Shown here: one piece after another, positions 32,966 to 45,660 of the stretch
Layout of the letters: each line of letters opens with the position of its first letter
Numbering within the stretch: the stretch's first letter is position 1
Assembly: GCA_947650365.1 (NCBI GenBank)
Contig: OX393551.1
Span: forward strand, 59,862,673-59,926,672
Source of the DNA: Chamaelirium japonicum
Lineage: Eukaryota; Streptophyta; Magnoliopsida; Liliales; Melanthiaceae
Direction: 5' to 3'
DNA length: 64,000 nt
Notes under the pieces: generated by a model
Seen by the model: the letters and a program-made list of their open reading frames with translations, nothing else
The model's database searches: none
What the model was told of the DNA's origin: nothing
Program-made: the position numbers and the translations under genes

Positions 32966-34697
32966 CGTATTAGTGGTGTGCGTTTCACGTTTTTTTCATG
33001 AAACCAACATGTGTGCGCATGATGAATGCATGAAATCATTGGGGTTCTTAAGCTTAGATCATGCATATGTATAGACTGTGCTTGTTCTATTAATCATTCT
33101 TGCAGGGCGCCGCTATAAAAAATATAGATCAATGTTTTGTGCTTGCTACCGGGGGTCGGACCCCGAGTTAGCCATTGTCTGGATTTGCTCTCTTTGTTTG
33201 TGGATATGTAATTGAGCCGTAGATTGGGCGAGTGATGGGGGTTGACCATCCTCGGTTCCCATAGCCTTTTTTCTAGGTGTATTTTTTTTTCTTTCTAGGA
33301 AATTGTGTACGAGCGAGCACTTGCTCGAAGCGTACTAGACTTTTTCGGTTACAGATCGAGAAGAAAGATGTGCCAAAGAAATCCACCATCGGGAGCGGAA
33401 GCGGAACCCTGGAGGATGAAGACGATTCGACAAAGTGTTCGCGAGCGCGACGGAGGAGCCGGACCGATAAACCTTGCGAAGAAAGCTAGAGGCCTGCGCT
33501 ATGCTAATTAGGTTCAGGGGTCGGAACCTGAACTTAATTCAGTTTTAATGGTTGCTTTCTTTATTAGTTCTTTATGTTTCATATCGAACCTCGATGAGAT
33601 AATATGATTATCAGTTTTCAGAGGGATGCCTTTCCCCTCCGGTCCATGCGACTGTTTGAGGATAGGATCCCGCTAGATGACGCCTATTATTTAGTTGACT
33701 TTTGATGTTAATGGGATCCCATCACATATGGTTATGCCACCATTAGGTCAGCACCCGACTAGTCAGGTGTGCCTATTTGGCCAGTATCAAAATCAAAGAT
33801 GAGATGGAGATCCATTGAACCTCAATTGTCAAATTTATAAGCGAGGCGCCATGACTAGTGGGAGTCCTTTCCAGTGGGTCTGACTCTAGGATTAGCTCCA
33901 GAGCATTAGTGTGATAACCAATTTTGCAAAGCATCGATATTCTCGGAATATGTAATGTGACCCTTGAATGGAGAAATCCGCTTGAGGCAGGGACTATGAT
34001 ATTCCGAGAATGATTAATGCTAGGCGAAGGGCTTGAACGCTAGTGGGAGCATGGTGTGACTAGGGTCTAGTATATAGGAGGTCGCTACCTTTGCATTTTT
34101 ATAAATTCATACTCGCAAGATAACCCTTATATATATAAGGGATGTAATAGAGGACTTTTAGAGATCCTCTGGCCTCCACGGCTAATCACTTCGTACTCGG
34201 GTGGAAGGGCATAACTCAACAACCCCCTCGGGTGAGAGCTGTGTTTTTTTCAATGCCAAGCTACTTAGTGATCTCCTTCGGGATATGGCAGTTACAGTGC
34301 CAAGTATTTAGGCTTTACTCACCCTCGTGGGGGCCGTTAGAATTCCCGTGCTGTAATTGCCTAAGCTCGTGGGTAAGCATCCTAAGTACACGTGAGGTAT
34401 TCGTTGCGAAGACAACGGTGATCACGTGGTACTGACCAAAAGATAACCATGGTCCATCAAAGCCCGTAGTTGGCAGATTTGGATAGGGTCAAGGGAAAGA
34501 CCCGTGTAAGCGGAAGACCTGCACACTACCCCCTCGGACAGGTGTAGCCTACTCCGAGATCTTACATACATGGTTAATTAATCCATAGAGATGGCTTCAC
34601 TAGAGGGTAGCATTGACATATGGATATAATTAGCTTGTTTTAAAAATCCATAAAATAAGTTTTCATGCATTCTCATTATTCAGTCTTTTATTTTCAG
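32966..34697 (+). other. Long untranslated leader of A
   Basis: About 1.7 kb between primer site and gag. It holds the inverted GGGGTCGGACCCC near 33152 and ends with a pyrimidine-rich stretch and TTTTCAG directly before the gag ATG. The leader of B (41219-42907) keeps the same layout. No known domain is encoded. Confidence 0.6.
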
Positions 34698-35520
34698 ATG
34701 ACCAAGTTAGACCCCCTGTCCGCTATCCTAAATGACCATAAACTTACCGGTCCCAACTATGAGGACTGGAAGCGCAACCTGTACCTGGTCTTAAGGATTG
34801 GTAAACACATGACAGCCCTGAATGACCCTGAGCCGGATTTGCCAGGACCCGATGCCACAGAGGTACAGTTAAAGGCTTTTACTGACTGGAAGGAATCTAA
34901 TGAAATATGTAAATGCTATATTACAGCATCCTTGCAAACAACTCTGCAGAAGCAAGTCGAGGAGATGTCCGACGCTTCTGACATGATGTTGTATCTGGAG
35001 GAGATGTTTGAAGGTCACAATCGTGTTACGCGATACCTTACCATCAAGAAACTCGTCGGCACTAAGATGTCCAATGGGACGCTGGTTCGGGAACACATGA
35101 TGAAAATGTTTAGGTTCCAGAATGAACTAGTTACTATGGACATTGTGCTAGAAGGCGAGGTGATGACAGACATCTTTCTCTCGTCACTGTCTAGAGCCTT
35201 TGAAGGCTTTGTCACCAACTTTAATTTAAACAAGTTGGCTATGACAAATGCAGAGCTTTTGGGAGCTCTCCAGGCAGCTGAGGATGGTTTCAAGCAGAAG
35301 GGCAAAGCACTTCACGTGCAACGCAGATCCTTCAAGAAGCCTGGTAAACCTCAAGGCAAGAAACATAAGAAGAAACCTAAGTCTGCGCCTGTGCAGGACT
35401 CTGCTGGGGCCTCTGGGTCTGGAGAATCAAAGAAATCGGGCACGAAGTGTTTCCGGTGTGGCCAGAAGGGTCATTGAAAGAAGGACTGCAAGAAACCTCA
35501 GAATGCTGGCGAAGGTAATC
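34698..35520 (+). pseudogene. gag region of A (fossil)
   Basis: Starts at the ATG after TTTTCAG with MTKLDPLSAILNDHKLTG, then NYEDWKRNLYLVL, typical of copia-type Gag (UBN2 family). A Lys-rich stretch and a CCHC-type zinc knuckle (CFRCGQKGH...C) close it at about 35.45-35.49 kb. Confidence 0.85.
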
Positions 35521-38500
35521 TACAACTCTTAGTTATTGAATCATTTCTTTTAAGTAATAGTTCTTTTGCTAGCTGGATTGTGGATTCAGGATCCACTAAC
35601 CATGCCTGTAACTCTCTTCAGGGGTTTCGAGAAAGCAGAAGGTTGCTTGATGGAGAGGTGACCTTGAGCATGGGAACTGAGGTCGTGGCTGCTGCTGAAG
35701 CTATTGGAGACGTTAATCTTAGTTTTTCGAATAATAAGACTTTGACTCTTAGAGATGTCTTTTATGTACCACCCTTGAGACGTAACTTAATTTCTGTTTT
35801 TTCTTTAGTTAATGAAGGTTATTCAGTTTATTTTGATGCTTCTGGTGTGTCGTTTAAACTGAATGGAACTTTTATAATAAGAGGAATGGTTCAGAATCAT
35901 CTTTATATTGTCAGTCCTAAATTTAAAAAAGATAACATAATAACTTCAGCATTTAATGTTAATTCATCTAAGCGTAAGAAACCTTCAGAGAATTTAACCC
36001 AATTGTGGCACTTACGGCTTGGGCATATTGCCTTAGACAGGATCCATAGGTTGGTAAAGGCCGGGCTTCTGAAAATAGATCCTACTGAGATCCTTCCCAC
36101 CTGTGAATCCTGCCTGGAAGGCAAGATGACCAAGAGGGCCTTCAAAGGCAAAGGAGTGAGAGATACTGAGGTTTTGGAGTTAATCCATTCAGATGTATGT
36201 GGACCCATGAGCGTCAAGGCGATAGGAGGCCATGAGTACTTCATCACTTTTACTGATGATTACTCAAGATATGGTTACATTTACCTTACGCAACGGAAGT
36301 CGGAATCCTTTGATATGTTCAAAGAGTTCAGGACTGAAGTAGAAAAGCAGATAGGTAAATGTATGAAAACCCTTCGATCTGATCGAGGAGGTGAATACCT
36401 ATCTGACGAGTTCCTTGGGTATTTGGTGGAGCATGGGATAATATCCCAGTTAACTGCTCCAAGTATCCCACAACAGAATGGAGTCTCTAAGAGAAGGAAT
36501 CGAACCTTGTTGGACATGGTTCGAAGAATGATGAGTTATGCATGTTTACCAACGACCTTTTGGGGATATGCCCTTCAGACAGCAGCATATGTTCTGAACC
36601 ACGTTCCGTCTAAATCAGTGCCTCAGATCCCTAGAGAACTGTGGTCAAGGCAAAAGCCAACACTACATCATTTCAGAATATGGGGATGTCCTGCACATGT
36701 GTGGATAGACAAGAGGGAAAAGATAGAGCCAAAGTCCAAAGCATGTCTGTTTGTAGGATATCCCAAAGAGACTAAAGGTGGACTCTTTTATGATCCTGAG
36801 GAAAAGAAGGTAATCGTTTCAACGAATTCCACTTTCCTAGAACATGATTATATTATGGACCACAAGCCTGCTAGTAAGGTAGTTCTGGATGAGCTACTGG
36901 GTACTAGATCAGAGAGCGCATCCGAAAGCATAGTGGGAGCTGACATTACAGACACTAATATACCAGAAACTGTAGAACCTATTCATCCTGTAACACAACC
37001 ACCACCTCGTCGCAGTGGGAGAAGCATCAGAGCTCCTGACAGATACTATGGAGAAATCTTATTAGTTGATCCAGAAGGTCAGGAGGATGACCCACTGAGC
37101 TACGATGATGCAGTGGGAGCTTCTGACAGCTCTGACTGGCAAAAGGCTATGGAGGCAAAAATTGCATCAATGTCCCATAACGTTGTCTGGACTCTTGTTA
37201 CACCGTCATCCAATATTAAACCTATTGGGTATAAGTGGGTGTATAAAAAGAAGAGAGGATCCGATGGTACTATCGAGACTTATAAAGCTAGATTAGTTGC
37301 CAAGGGTTATACCCAGAGAGAAGGAATCGACTTTGATGAAACCTTCTCGCCGGTAGCTATGATAAACTATATTCAGATCCTCCTATCCATTGCAGCCCAT
37401 TACAACTGGGAGATCTGGCAAATGGATGTCAAGACAGTATTCCTCAATGGAAATTTGAAAGAAGACATTTATATGATGCAGCCACAAGGTTTTGAGTCAG
37501 AGGGTCAGGAACATCTAGTTTGCAAGTTGCAGAAGTCCATTTATGGACTAAAGCAAGCATCTAGAAGTTGAAACATCCGTTTTGATCAGGCAATTCAGTC
37601 ATATGGATTTACTCAAAATGAGAATGAACCATGTGTATACAAAAGGAGTGATAAGACTACAGTGATATATTTGATACTTTATGTAGACGATATTCTACTC
37701 ATTGGGAATGATGTTGGAACATTATCAACGGTAAAGGTCTGGTTGTCAACACAGTTCGATATGAAAGATCTAGGTGAAGCGAGTTATGTTTTGGGGATCA
37801 AGGTAACACGTGATCGCCAGAACAGGATTCTCTCGCTGTCACAGGCTGCGTATATAGATAAGGTTATGGCTAGGTTTGACATGCAAAACTCCAAGAAGGG
37901 TTTTGTGCCATTTAAACATGGCATAAACTATCTAAGGATCAATGTCCTCAGACACCTGAGGATAGAGCAGAAATGCAGAAGATACCTTATGCTTCGGTAT
38001 TAGGTAGTCTGATATATGCTATGCATTGTACAAGGCCAGATATCTGTTTCGCAGTAGGCATGATGGGTCGGTTTCAGTCGAATCCGGGTCCAGATCACTG
38101 GACAGCTGTGAAGTGTATACTCAAGTACCTTCGTAGAACAAGGGACTATGAGTTGATTTACACTGCACAAGAACTGACGCTGATTGGATACACAGATTCT
38201 GACTTTATATCAGATTTGGAATCCAGAAAGTTGACATCAGGTTTTGTGTTTATGTTAGGAGGAGCAGCGGTTAGTTGGCAGAGTGTGAAGCAGAAATGCA
38301 TCGCAGACTCTACCATAGAGGCTGAGTACGTTGCAGCGTGCGAGGCAGCCAAAGAGGCGGTATGGCTCAAGAAATTCCTTACGGATTTGGGGTGCGTACC
38401 AGAGGCCCAGTTATCTATTGTGCTTTACTGCGACAATAGTGGGGCGGTAGCACAAGCAAAGGAGCCAAGACATCACCAAAAGGGGAAGCACATTGAGCGC

Positions 38501-38640
38501 AAGTTCCACTTGATTCGGCAGTTTTAAAAGCAAGGGCGAGTAGCGGTGACACAGATTGCATCTACAGATAATATTGCTGATCCTTTCACAAAGGCAATAC
38601 CTACCAAGGCATTCGAGCGACATGTGGATGCGATGGGAGT
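35521..38640 (+). pseudogene. pol region of A: PR, INT, RT, RNase H (fossil)
   Basis: In order: aspartic protease with DSGSTNHAC near 35.58 kb; GAG-pre-integrase with [15 protein letters not shown] and CESCLEGKM near 36.0-36.1 kb; integrase with [18 protein letters not shown] and SDRGGEY near 36.2-36.5 kb; copia reverse transcriptase (RVT_2) with [23 protein letters not shown] and YVDDILLIGND near 37.1-37.7 kb; and RNase H with EAEYVAACEAAKEAVWLK near 38.3 kb. Nearly the full copia polyprotein content is recognisable. Confidence 0.88.
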
Positions 38641-38663
38641 CAAAACCGTTTTGCTACGCTAGA

Positions 38664-38676
38664 CCAAGTGGGAGAT
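38664..38676 (+). other. Polypurine tract of A
   Basis: AAGTGGGAGAT immediately precedes the 3' LTR. The identical tract precedes the 3' LTR of B at about 54232-54242. Confidence 0.75.
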
Positions 38677-40809
38677 TGTTAGGATTGATGTGTTCTAAGC
38701 TTGTAAAACTTTAAGTTTTGGTCTAATAAAGATTGATAGTTATTATATGAGATGTATATTGGTACATAACATAGTTATGTATTCTTTTAAGAACAGAGAG
38801 CCATGGTTATATGGTAGTCCACTGAGTTGAAGACTGGGTGGATTGGTCCCATATAATCTAAATCAGTTCGCAGCTATGATCAGGTTGGTCGCCTCATCAT
38901 GATAAGCTGTTGGCGATGACAGTTCATGGTAAGTCTTCACCATGGTCATCACCAGGCACAGTGTCTGTGGCTGAACGGAACAAACACGGTAAACAGATCA
39001 GTGAGCAGACACTGGTACACTAAGCCGTGTTTCTGCTTAGGGTAAAATAGTCCTAAACCCCGAGGAACCACGTCTGATGGACTAACCAGTTGCGTGGTGC
39101 TTTGGCGCACCAATGTGTGAGGGTCCGTATACAGTGATCCAAAACCACGGTGTACTGGGTTACCCGGCTGGCGTTGCATTAGCGTGTCACTCCTGCAGGC
39201 CATCCACACCCCTGAAAGGAGGTGCGTTCCTTGGTATGACTTACACTGTACCTAACCTAGGCCTGGTGGTCACCAGTTTGATTGTTGACCGGGTTCGATT
39301 ACTCGACGGGGTAATCAGAAGTACGATGTATAGGTCAACCTGGAAGGAACCAAGTCATATGATCATCCGAGTCTGACGGTAGTCTCCACCACTCGAAGTG
39401 AATCATGGCATCAAGTGGAGGGACAACGAGTTTACCACTACTAAGCGGAGAGCAGGGGTATGATGGAGAACATAGTAAGTCTAGGTGAATTGGAGTGCAA
39501 CCTGTGTCGCACTTTGGGTGGCTACGCAGGTTAACTCGAGCTCAGAGGATCGATGGTACACTCGGGTAGTGTGTCGATCGAGCTTGAGTTGGAAGCCATG
39601 AACCCCGGTCCCTGATGGTTCCACCTTATCAACATTATGTACGGTTCTTGAACCATCTCCTCGGAACACCATAAGCATTTGGAGGAAGAAAGAAGTATAC
39701 GCTCCGTGTGTGCTTGGCACTAGAGCACGGTAGATGCGTAACTATATGCGAGTACTACGGGTTATACCCAAGACTAGTACAGAGGCGCACGTAGTAATCC
39801 CTAGCCATATGAGAACTTCGCTACATAGGTGCGATGCATCGGGGTATGCTGCGAGTTGACTAGTTGACTTTGCTAGAGGCACCCTCTGGTGGCCTCAGTT
39901 AATAGTAGGTAACTAGTATATATCACTTAAGTAATGGCCGCTAGGTATCGCACGCTAGAAATGGTCAAAATGAGGCGTCAGGGCGTTTTGGTAAAAACCT
40001 CACTATGCCGGACCTCACTGTTGGCCGACCCTAGCAGTGGAAGACCTTACTAGGGCTGGCCCTATGTTGTAGGGTTGAGAATCCCTTATCTATAGGGCCG
40101 GCCATATAGATAGGGATAGGGCCTAGAATCGGTTAAGATCGAGCCCTAAAATATGGGAAAACGGATAAATACAAGGAGAGATAAAAATGAGATAATGGAG
40201 AGATAATTGTGGGAGGTCTTTATCCCCTTGGATCCTTATCCAAGGGGGAAGGTCAGCCCTATATAAAGGGCTATAGGGGGCCGGCCCTATTGTTGCAAAA
40301 AAACCGAACCCCCCTCCCCTCTCATCTCTCTAGTTCTCTCCCGAATCCATCTCCCGTTTCCCGCTTGCAACTTCGTCTTCCTCGCATGGAGTTCTGAAGA
40401 AGGAGAAAGATCGTTCTTCGGAGGCACTCAGAGATCCGAGAGCGACGTTCCGTGCATCGTGTGAGATCGGGTGAACAAGAAGGCAACGTCTCCATTCGTA
40501 CCATCGGCATCTTCGCAAAAGATCTTCCGTCTCCATCGATAAATAAGACAATTCTCCGCGGTTAAAAGATCCGTACGAAAGGTATGTGTAATCTAACATG
40601 TAGATCTAGCGAGTATCATGATTTGTATGCATGCTAGTTAATCATTACGCTAGATTGCGGTTAGGGTGTTCGATTCACTTGCATACGCATGCACATATAT
40701 GTAGATTAGTTTCGATGAAAGTTTAAATCGTGTAACGTGTACCATGAACGGTCTTTTGACCACCAAATTGCTTCCGCTACGAGACTCTACCATGGATTAA
40801 TTTCCAACA
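38677..40809 (+). repeat. 3' LTR of A
   Basis: The same length as the 5' LTR (2,133 bp) and about 96% identical in two sampled stretches of roughly 350 and 265 bases. It is followed by the AGTTA target duplication. Confidence 0.92.
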
Positions 40810-40814
40810 AGTTA

Positions 40815-41218
40815 TGTACAAGGAGAAGTGTTGTTCTTTGGAGGCACTCAGAGATTCAAGAATGATATGACATGCATCGTGTGAGATATGGTGAACAAGA
40901 AGACTTCATCTTCCCACAAACCATCGGCTTATTCATGGACTATCTTTCGTTTTCATCGATAAAAAAGATAATTCTCTACGGTTAAAAGATCCACATGAAA
41001 GATATGCAATACTCTAACACATAGATCTAGCATAGTCTATGGGTCTCATGTATGTTAGACATTCATATCGCTAGATTGCCATTAGGGTGTTCAATTTATG
41101 TGTACACACATGTACGCATATGTAGGTTAGTTTCAACGAAAGTTTTAATCATATAACATGCATCATGAACGGTCTTTCGATCGATAAATTGTTTTCGTTG
41201 CAATGGAATTTTTCAATA
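40815..41218 (+). repeat. 5' LTR of B, second part
   Basis: Continues the B LTR after element A, aligning with the last 400 bases of the 54243-56356 LTR. Directly after it ATTGATATCAAAGC is the weathered primer site of B. Confidence 0.8.
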
Positions 41219-43245
41219 ATTGATATCAAAGCTATACTAGTGGTGTGCGTTTCATGACTTTCCATGAAACCATCATGTGTGTGCATGGTGAACAAGATAT
41301 ATCATCGGGGTTTCTATACTTATATCATGCATATGCATATATCTTACTGTTTTATGAATCGTGCTTGCAGGACGCCGCTATAAAAATTAAATATGGATAT
41401 ATGTTTGCTTGCTATTGGGGGTCAGATCCCGTGTTAGTTTTTGTCTGGATTTGCTCTCTGTGTGTGGATAGTTTTAAAGCCATAGTTAGGCGAGAGGTGA
41501 AAGTTGACCACCCTTGAATCCCATGATTTTGGTAGGTGTGTGTTTTTTTTTCTTTCTAAGAAATTATGTACGAGCGAGCACTTGCTTGAAGCGTACTTGA
41601 ACTTTTTGATTACAGATCGAGAAGGAGAACTTACCACGAAGATCCTGCAAAGTGCTCGCAAGCTCGACGAATGAGCTGAACCGAGGAACCTTGCAAAGAA
41701 AGTCGAAGAGCCTGCTATGTGCTAGTCAAGTTCAGGGGTCGGACCCGGAACTTGATTCAGTTGTTTGATTGCTTCATCTATTATTCTTTATATTTCATAT
41801 CGAACTCTGATGAGATAATTTAATTATCAGTATTTAGAGGGATGTCTTTCTCCTCGAGTCCAAGCGACCTTATTAGGATAGAATTTCACTAGTGATGCCT
41901 ATTATTTAATTAACCTTTGCTTATAGTGTAAATGTTTCACATTCGGTTATACCACCATTAGGTCAATGCCCAACTTGTCGGGCATTATTCCTATTTGGAC
42001 AGCATCAAACCAATAATGAGGAGGAATTCTACTATGACATCAATTGTCAAATTTATAAGTAAGGCACCTTGGTAGTGGGAGACCTTTCATGTTTGTTTAA
42101 CCTTAGGACTAAGCTCCAGGTCACTTGTGTGATAGCAGGGTTTGTGGATCATCGACGTTCTTGGAGTATGTAATATGGCCCTTGAGTGAAGAAATTCATT
42201 TGAGGCATGGACTATGATACTCCAAGATTGATTAACATTAGGCAAAAGGCTTGAAACACTAGTAGGAGCATGATATGAGTAAGTTCTAGTGTGTAGATGG
42301 TCGAAACCTTAACATACATTCATACTCGCAAAATAACCCTCAAACATAATAAGGGATGCAAGAGAGGACTCAAAGAGATCCTCTGGCCTACACAAACAAC
42401 CGTTTCATGTTCGGGTGGGAAGGCGTAACTCAACATCCCCCTCAAGTGAGAGTTATGTCGTTCTATGCCTGATGACTTAGCGGTCTCCCTCGGAATATGG
42501 CGATTATGGGACCAAGAGAAGGGCTTTTCCCACCCTCATGAAGACCGTATAAACTATCGTGTTATAATTGCTTAGGCTCATGGGCAAGCATTCGAAGTAC
42601 ATGTAAGACTTTCGGTGCTTCGTATAGGGATCACGTGGCAATAGCCAAAAGATAATCATGGTCTATCAAAGTCCTTAGTTGGTATATTTGAATAGGGTCA
42701 GAAAAAGACCCGTGTGAGGGAATAACATTACACACTGCCCCCTCGGGTAGGTGTATTCGATTCTGAGATCTTATATCCATGGTTAAATTAATCCATAGAG
42801 ATGTCTTTGTTTGAGGTTAGCATTGACATTTGGATATAATTAGCTTGTTTTAGAAATTCATAAAATAAGTTTTTATGCATTCTCATCATTCAATCCTTTG
42901 TTTTCAGATGACCAAGTTAGACCCATGTCCGCTATCCTGATTGACCATAAATTTATAGGTCATAACTATGATGACTGGAAGCGCAATATATACCTGGTCT
43001 TAAGGATTGGTAAATATATGATAGCTCTTATTGACCATGAGCTAGACTTACCGGGACCTAATGCCACAGAGGCATAGATAAAGATGTTTACAGACTGGAA
43101 GGAATCTAATAAAATATATAAGTGCTATATTATAGTATCCTTACAAACAAGTCAGTAGAAGTAAGTCGAGGATATGTCCAACACTTCTGACATAATGTTG
43201 TACTTAAAGGAGATGCTTGAGAGTCATAATCACGTTACGCGATAC
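41219..43245 (+). pseudogene. Leader and start of gag of B (fossil)
   Basis: Collinear with 32952-35040 of element A, including the GGGGGTCAGATCCC hairpin region, the TTTTCAG before ATG at 42908 and the ACCAAGTTAGACCC gag start. Interrupted at 43245 by the insertion of element C. Confidence 0.8.
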
Positions 43246-43627
43246 TATAGGTGTAAAATTTGGCTAACGCCCAATAGTGGGACCCGTAGCCTTACTTGGG
43301 GCCCACGAAAATGACAGTGGGACCCGTAGCCCTGTCAGAGGTCCACTGAGATGACAGTGGGATTCACATCCCTTTTTGGTGCCTATGAAGATGATAGTAG
43401 GACCTACAGCCTTGCCTGGGGATCACGGAAATGACGGTGGGACCTGCAGCTCTGCCTAGGGCTCACACAGATGACGATAGGACCCACAGCCTTGCCTGGG
43501 GCCTACAGAGATGACAATAGGACCCACAGCCCTACTTGGGCCCCATATAGATGACAGTGGAACCCGTAGCCTTGCCTGAGGCCCACATATGCTATATGGG
43601 GTCTGGTAAATCCCTCCGGACATTTAC
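43246..43627 (+). repeat. Left LTR portion of C
   Basis: Matches the first part of the right LTR: TAACGCCCAATAGTGGGACC, about seven roughly 45-50 bp modules of GGGACCC.CAGCCCTGCCT, then ATATGCTAT(A/C)TGGGGTCTG. It is shorter than the right LTR. Confidence 0.7.
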
Positions 43628-44222
43628 ATCGCATATGCTCTCGTTGTCACATAAGGACATATGCTCCTATGCCTCGTCACAATTAGTTCGGTTCGGGTTG
43701 CGACATGATCGACTAATCTGCAATAGTACAAAGCTATGCACCCCAGACATAGGTTCGACTGAAATGACGCTTCACCTAAGTTCAACTGATACAAAGGTAC
43801 TACGCTAAGTACTCCGAATCATTGGCATCACATATGCTCCCGCTGTCACGTAAGGACACATAATCATATGCCTCGCCATAGTTATTTTGGTTCAGATTGT
43901 GAAATGGCTTACTAACTTGTAACAATACAAAGCTATGTCCTCCAGATATAGATTCAACTGATATGGTGCTTCGCCTAACTCTAACTGATACAAAGATACT
44001 ACGCTAAGTACTCTGAATCATTGGCATCACACATGCTCCCATTGTCATATAAGGACACATGCTCTTGTGCCTTACCACAGTTAGTTCGGTTCGGGTTGCG
44101 ACATGACCAACTAACCTACAACAGTACAAAACTATGTGTCCCAATGTAGGTTCAATTGAAATGGCACTTTGGCTAAGTCCAACCGATACAAAGGCGCTAT
44201 ATTGAGTACTCCGAATTCTAAC
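43628..44222. repeat. Array 1 of C: three units of about 197 bp
   Basis: Units starting near 43628, 43827 and 44024 share ATCACATATGCTCCCG, TTGTCACATAAGGACA, TTAGTTCGGTTCGGGTTGCG, ACAAAGCTATG and AAGTACTCCGAATCATTGGC. Confidence 0.8.
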
Positions 44223-44900
44223 CTTCATCGATCAATAAGCCCAAGGCCCTGTCCTTAGAATTTAAAGACAAAGTCCAAGGCAGGCTTCGCCACCTCGGTA
44301 CTTGCCAAAGCCCGAGACGTAGCCTTGGCATTTAAAGACAAAGTCCGAGGTAGGCTAAGCCGCCTCGACACCTACCAAAGCCCGAGACATCAACACTATC
44401 TCGGCTCAAGGAAACAACCTTGGCATTCAAAGGCTTCGCTGCCTCGACACCTGCCAAAGCCCGAGACATTAAGACCGTCTAGGCCCAAGGAGACATCCTT
44501 AACATTCAAAGACAAAGTCCGAGGCAGGCTTCGTCGCCTCGATACCATTTCAGCCCAAGGAAACAACCTTGGCATTCAAAGACAAAGTCTGAGGCAGGCT
44601 TCACCGCCTTGGCACTTGCCAAAAGCCTTAGACATTGACACCGTTTGGAACCAAGGAGATAGCCTTGGCATTCGAAGACAAAGTCTAAGGTAGGCTTCGC
44701 TGCCTCAGCACCTACCAAAGCCCAAGACATTAATACCGTCTCAGTCCAAAGAGACAACCTTGGCATTCGAAGAGAAAGTCGGAGACAGGCTACATCGTCT
44801 CGGCACCTACCAAAGCCTAAGACGTCGACATCGTCTCGGCCCAAGGAGATAGCCTTAGCATTTGAAGACAAAGTCATTGCCTCGGCACCTGACTAAGCAT
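44223..44900. repeat. Array 2 of C: units of 70-100 bp
   Basis: About eight variable units of CAAAGACAAAGTCCGAGGCA, GGCTTCGCCGCCTCG, CACCTGCCAAAGCCCGAGAC and CTCGGCCCAAGGA. It shares the core ACAAAGTCCGAGG with arrays 3 and 4. Confidence 0.75.
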
Positions 44901-45660
44901 GATACGTCAACACTATCTCGGCCCCAAGGAAACAACCTTGGCACTCGAATACAAAGTCCAAGGCACCCTCGCTATCTCGATATGCAATAAAGTCCAAGGA
45001 AATATCTTGGCACTCTAAAGCAAAGTCCGAGGCGCCCTTACTGCCTTAGCATACGATAAAGTCTAAAGAGACAACCTTGACACTAGAATACCAAGTCTGA
45101 TATGCCCTCGCTACCCGGCGTGCAACAAAGTTCAAGGAGATAACCTTGTCACTCGAATACAAAGTTCGAAGCACCTTTGCTACCTCGGCATACGACAAAG
45201 TCCAAGAAGACAGCCTTGGCACTCGAATACAAAGTCCGAGGCACCCTCGCTGCCTCAGCGTGCGACAAAGTCAGAGGAGACAACCTTGTCACTCAAATAC
45301 AAAGTTCGAGGCACCCTTGATGCCTTGGCATACAACAAAGTCCAAGGACATAGCCTTGGCACTCGAATCCAAGTATGAGGCGCCCTCGCTACCTCAGCTT
45401 GCCACAAAGTTTAAGGAGACAGCATTGGCACTCGAATATAAAGTCTGAGGCACCCTCACTTCCTCGGCATGCAACAAAGTCCAAAGAGACAGACATGACA
45501 TTCGAATACAAATTTCGAGGTGCCTTCACTGCCTCGCCGTGCGACAAAGTCCAAGGAGATAACTTTAACACTCAAATACAAATTCCGAGGCACCCTTACT
45601 GCCTCGACTTGCAACAAAGTTCAAGGAGACAACCTTGGCACTCGAATACAAAGTTCGAGG
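44901..45660. repeat. Array 3 of C: units of 70 bp
   Basis: About ten units of GACAACCTTGGCACTCGAAT, ACAAAGTCCGAGGC, ACCCTCGCTGCCTCGGC and GCAACAAAGTCCAAGGA. Unit starts recur every 69-71 bp (near 45123, 45193, 45262, 45332, 45402, 45472, 45541 and 45611). Confidence 0.85.

Larger units (their letters stand above)
30819..40809 (+). mobile_element. Ty1/copia element A, near-complete, nested in the LTR of B
   Basis: A 9,991-bp element with two LTRs of exactly 2,133 bp each, flanked by AGTTA (30814-30818 and 40810-40814). It has a TGGTATCAGAGC primer site, a 1.7-kb leader, gag, pol in copia order (protease, integrase, reverse transcriptase, RNase H) and a polypurine tract. Sampled LTR divergence is about 4%, which gives roughly 1.5 million years at an assumed 1.3e-8 rate. 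It is mostly whole, with only a handful of breaks. The long LTRs and long leader suggest a Tork/Angela-like group, but the lineage is not certain. Confidence 0.92.
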
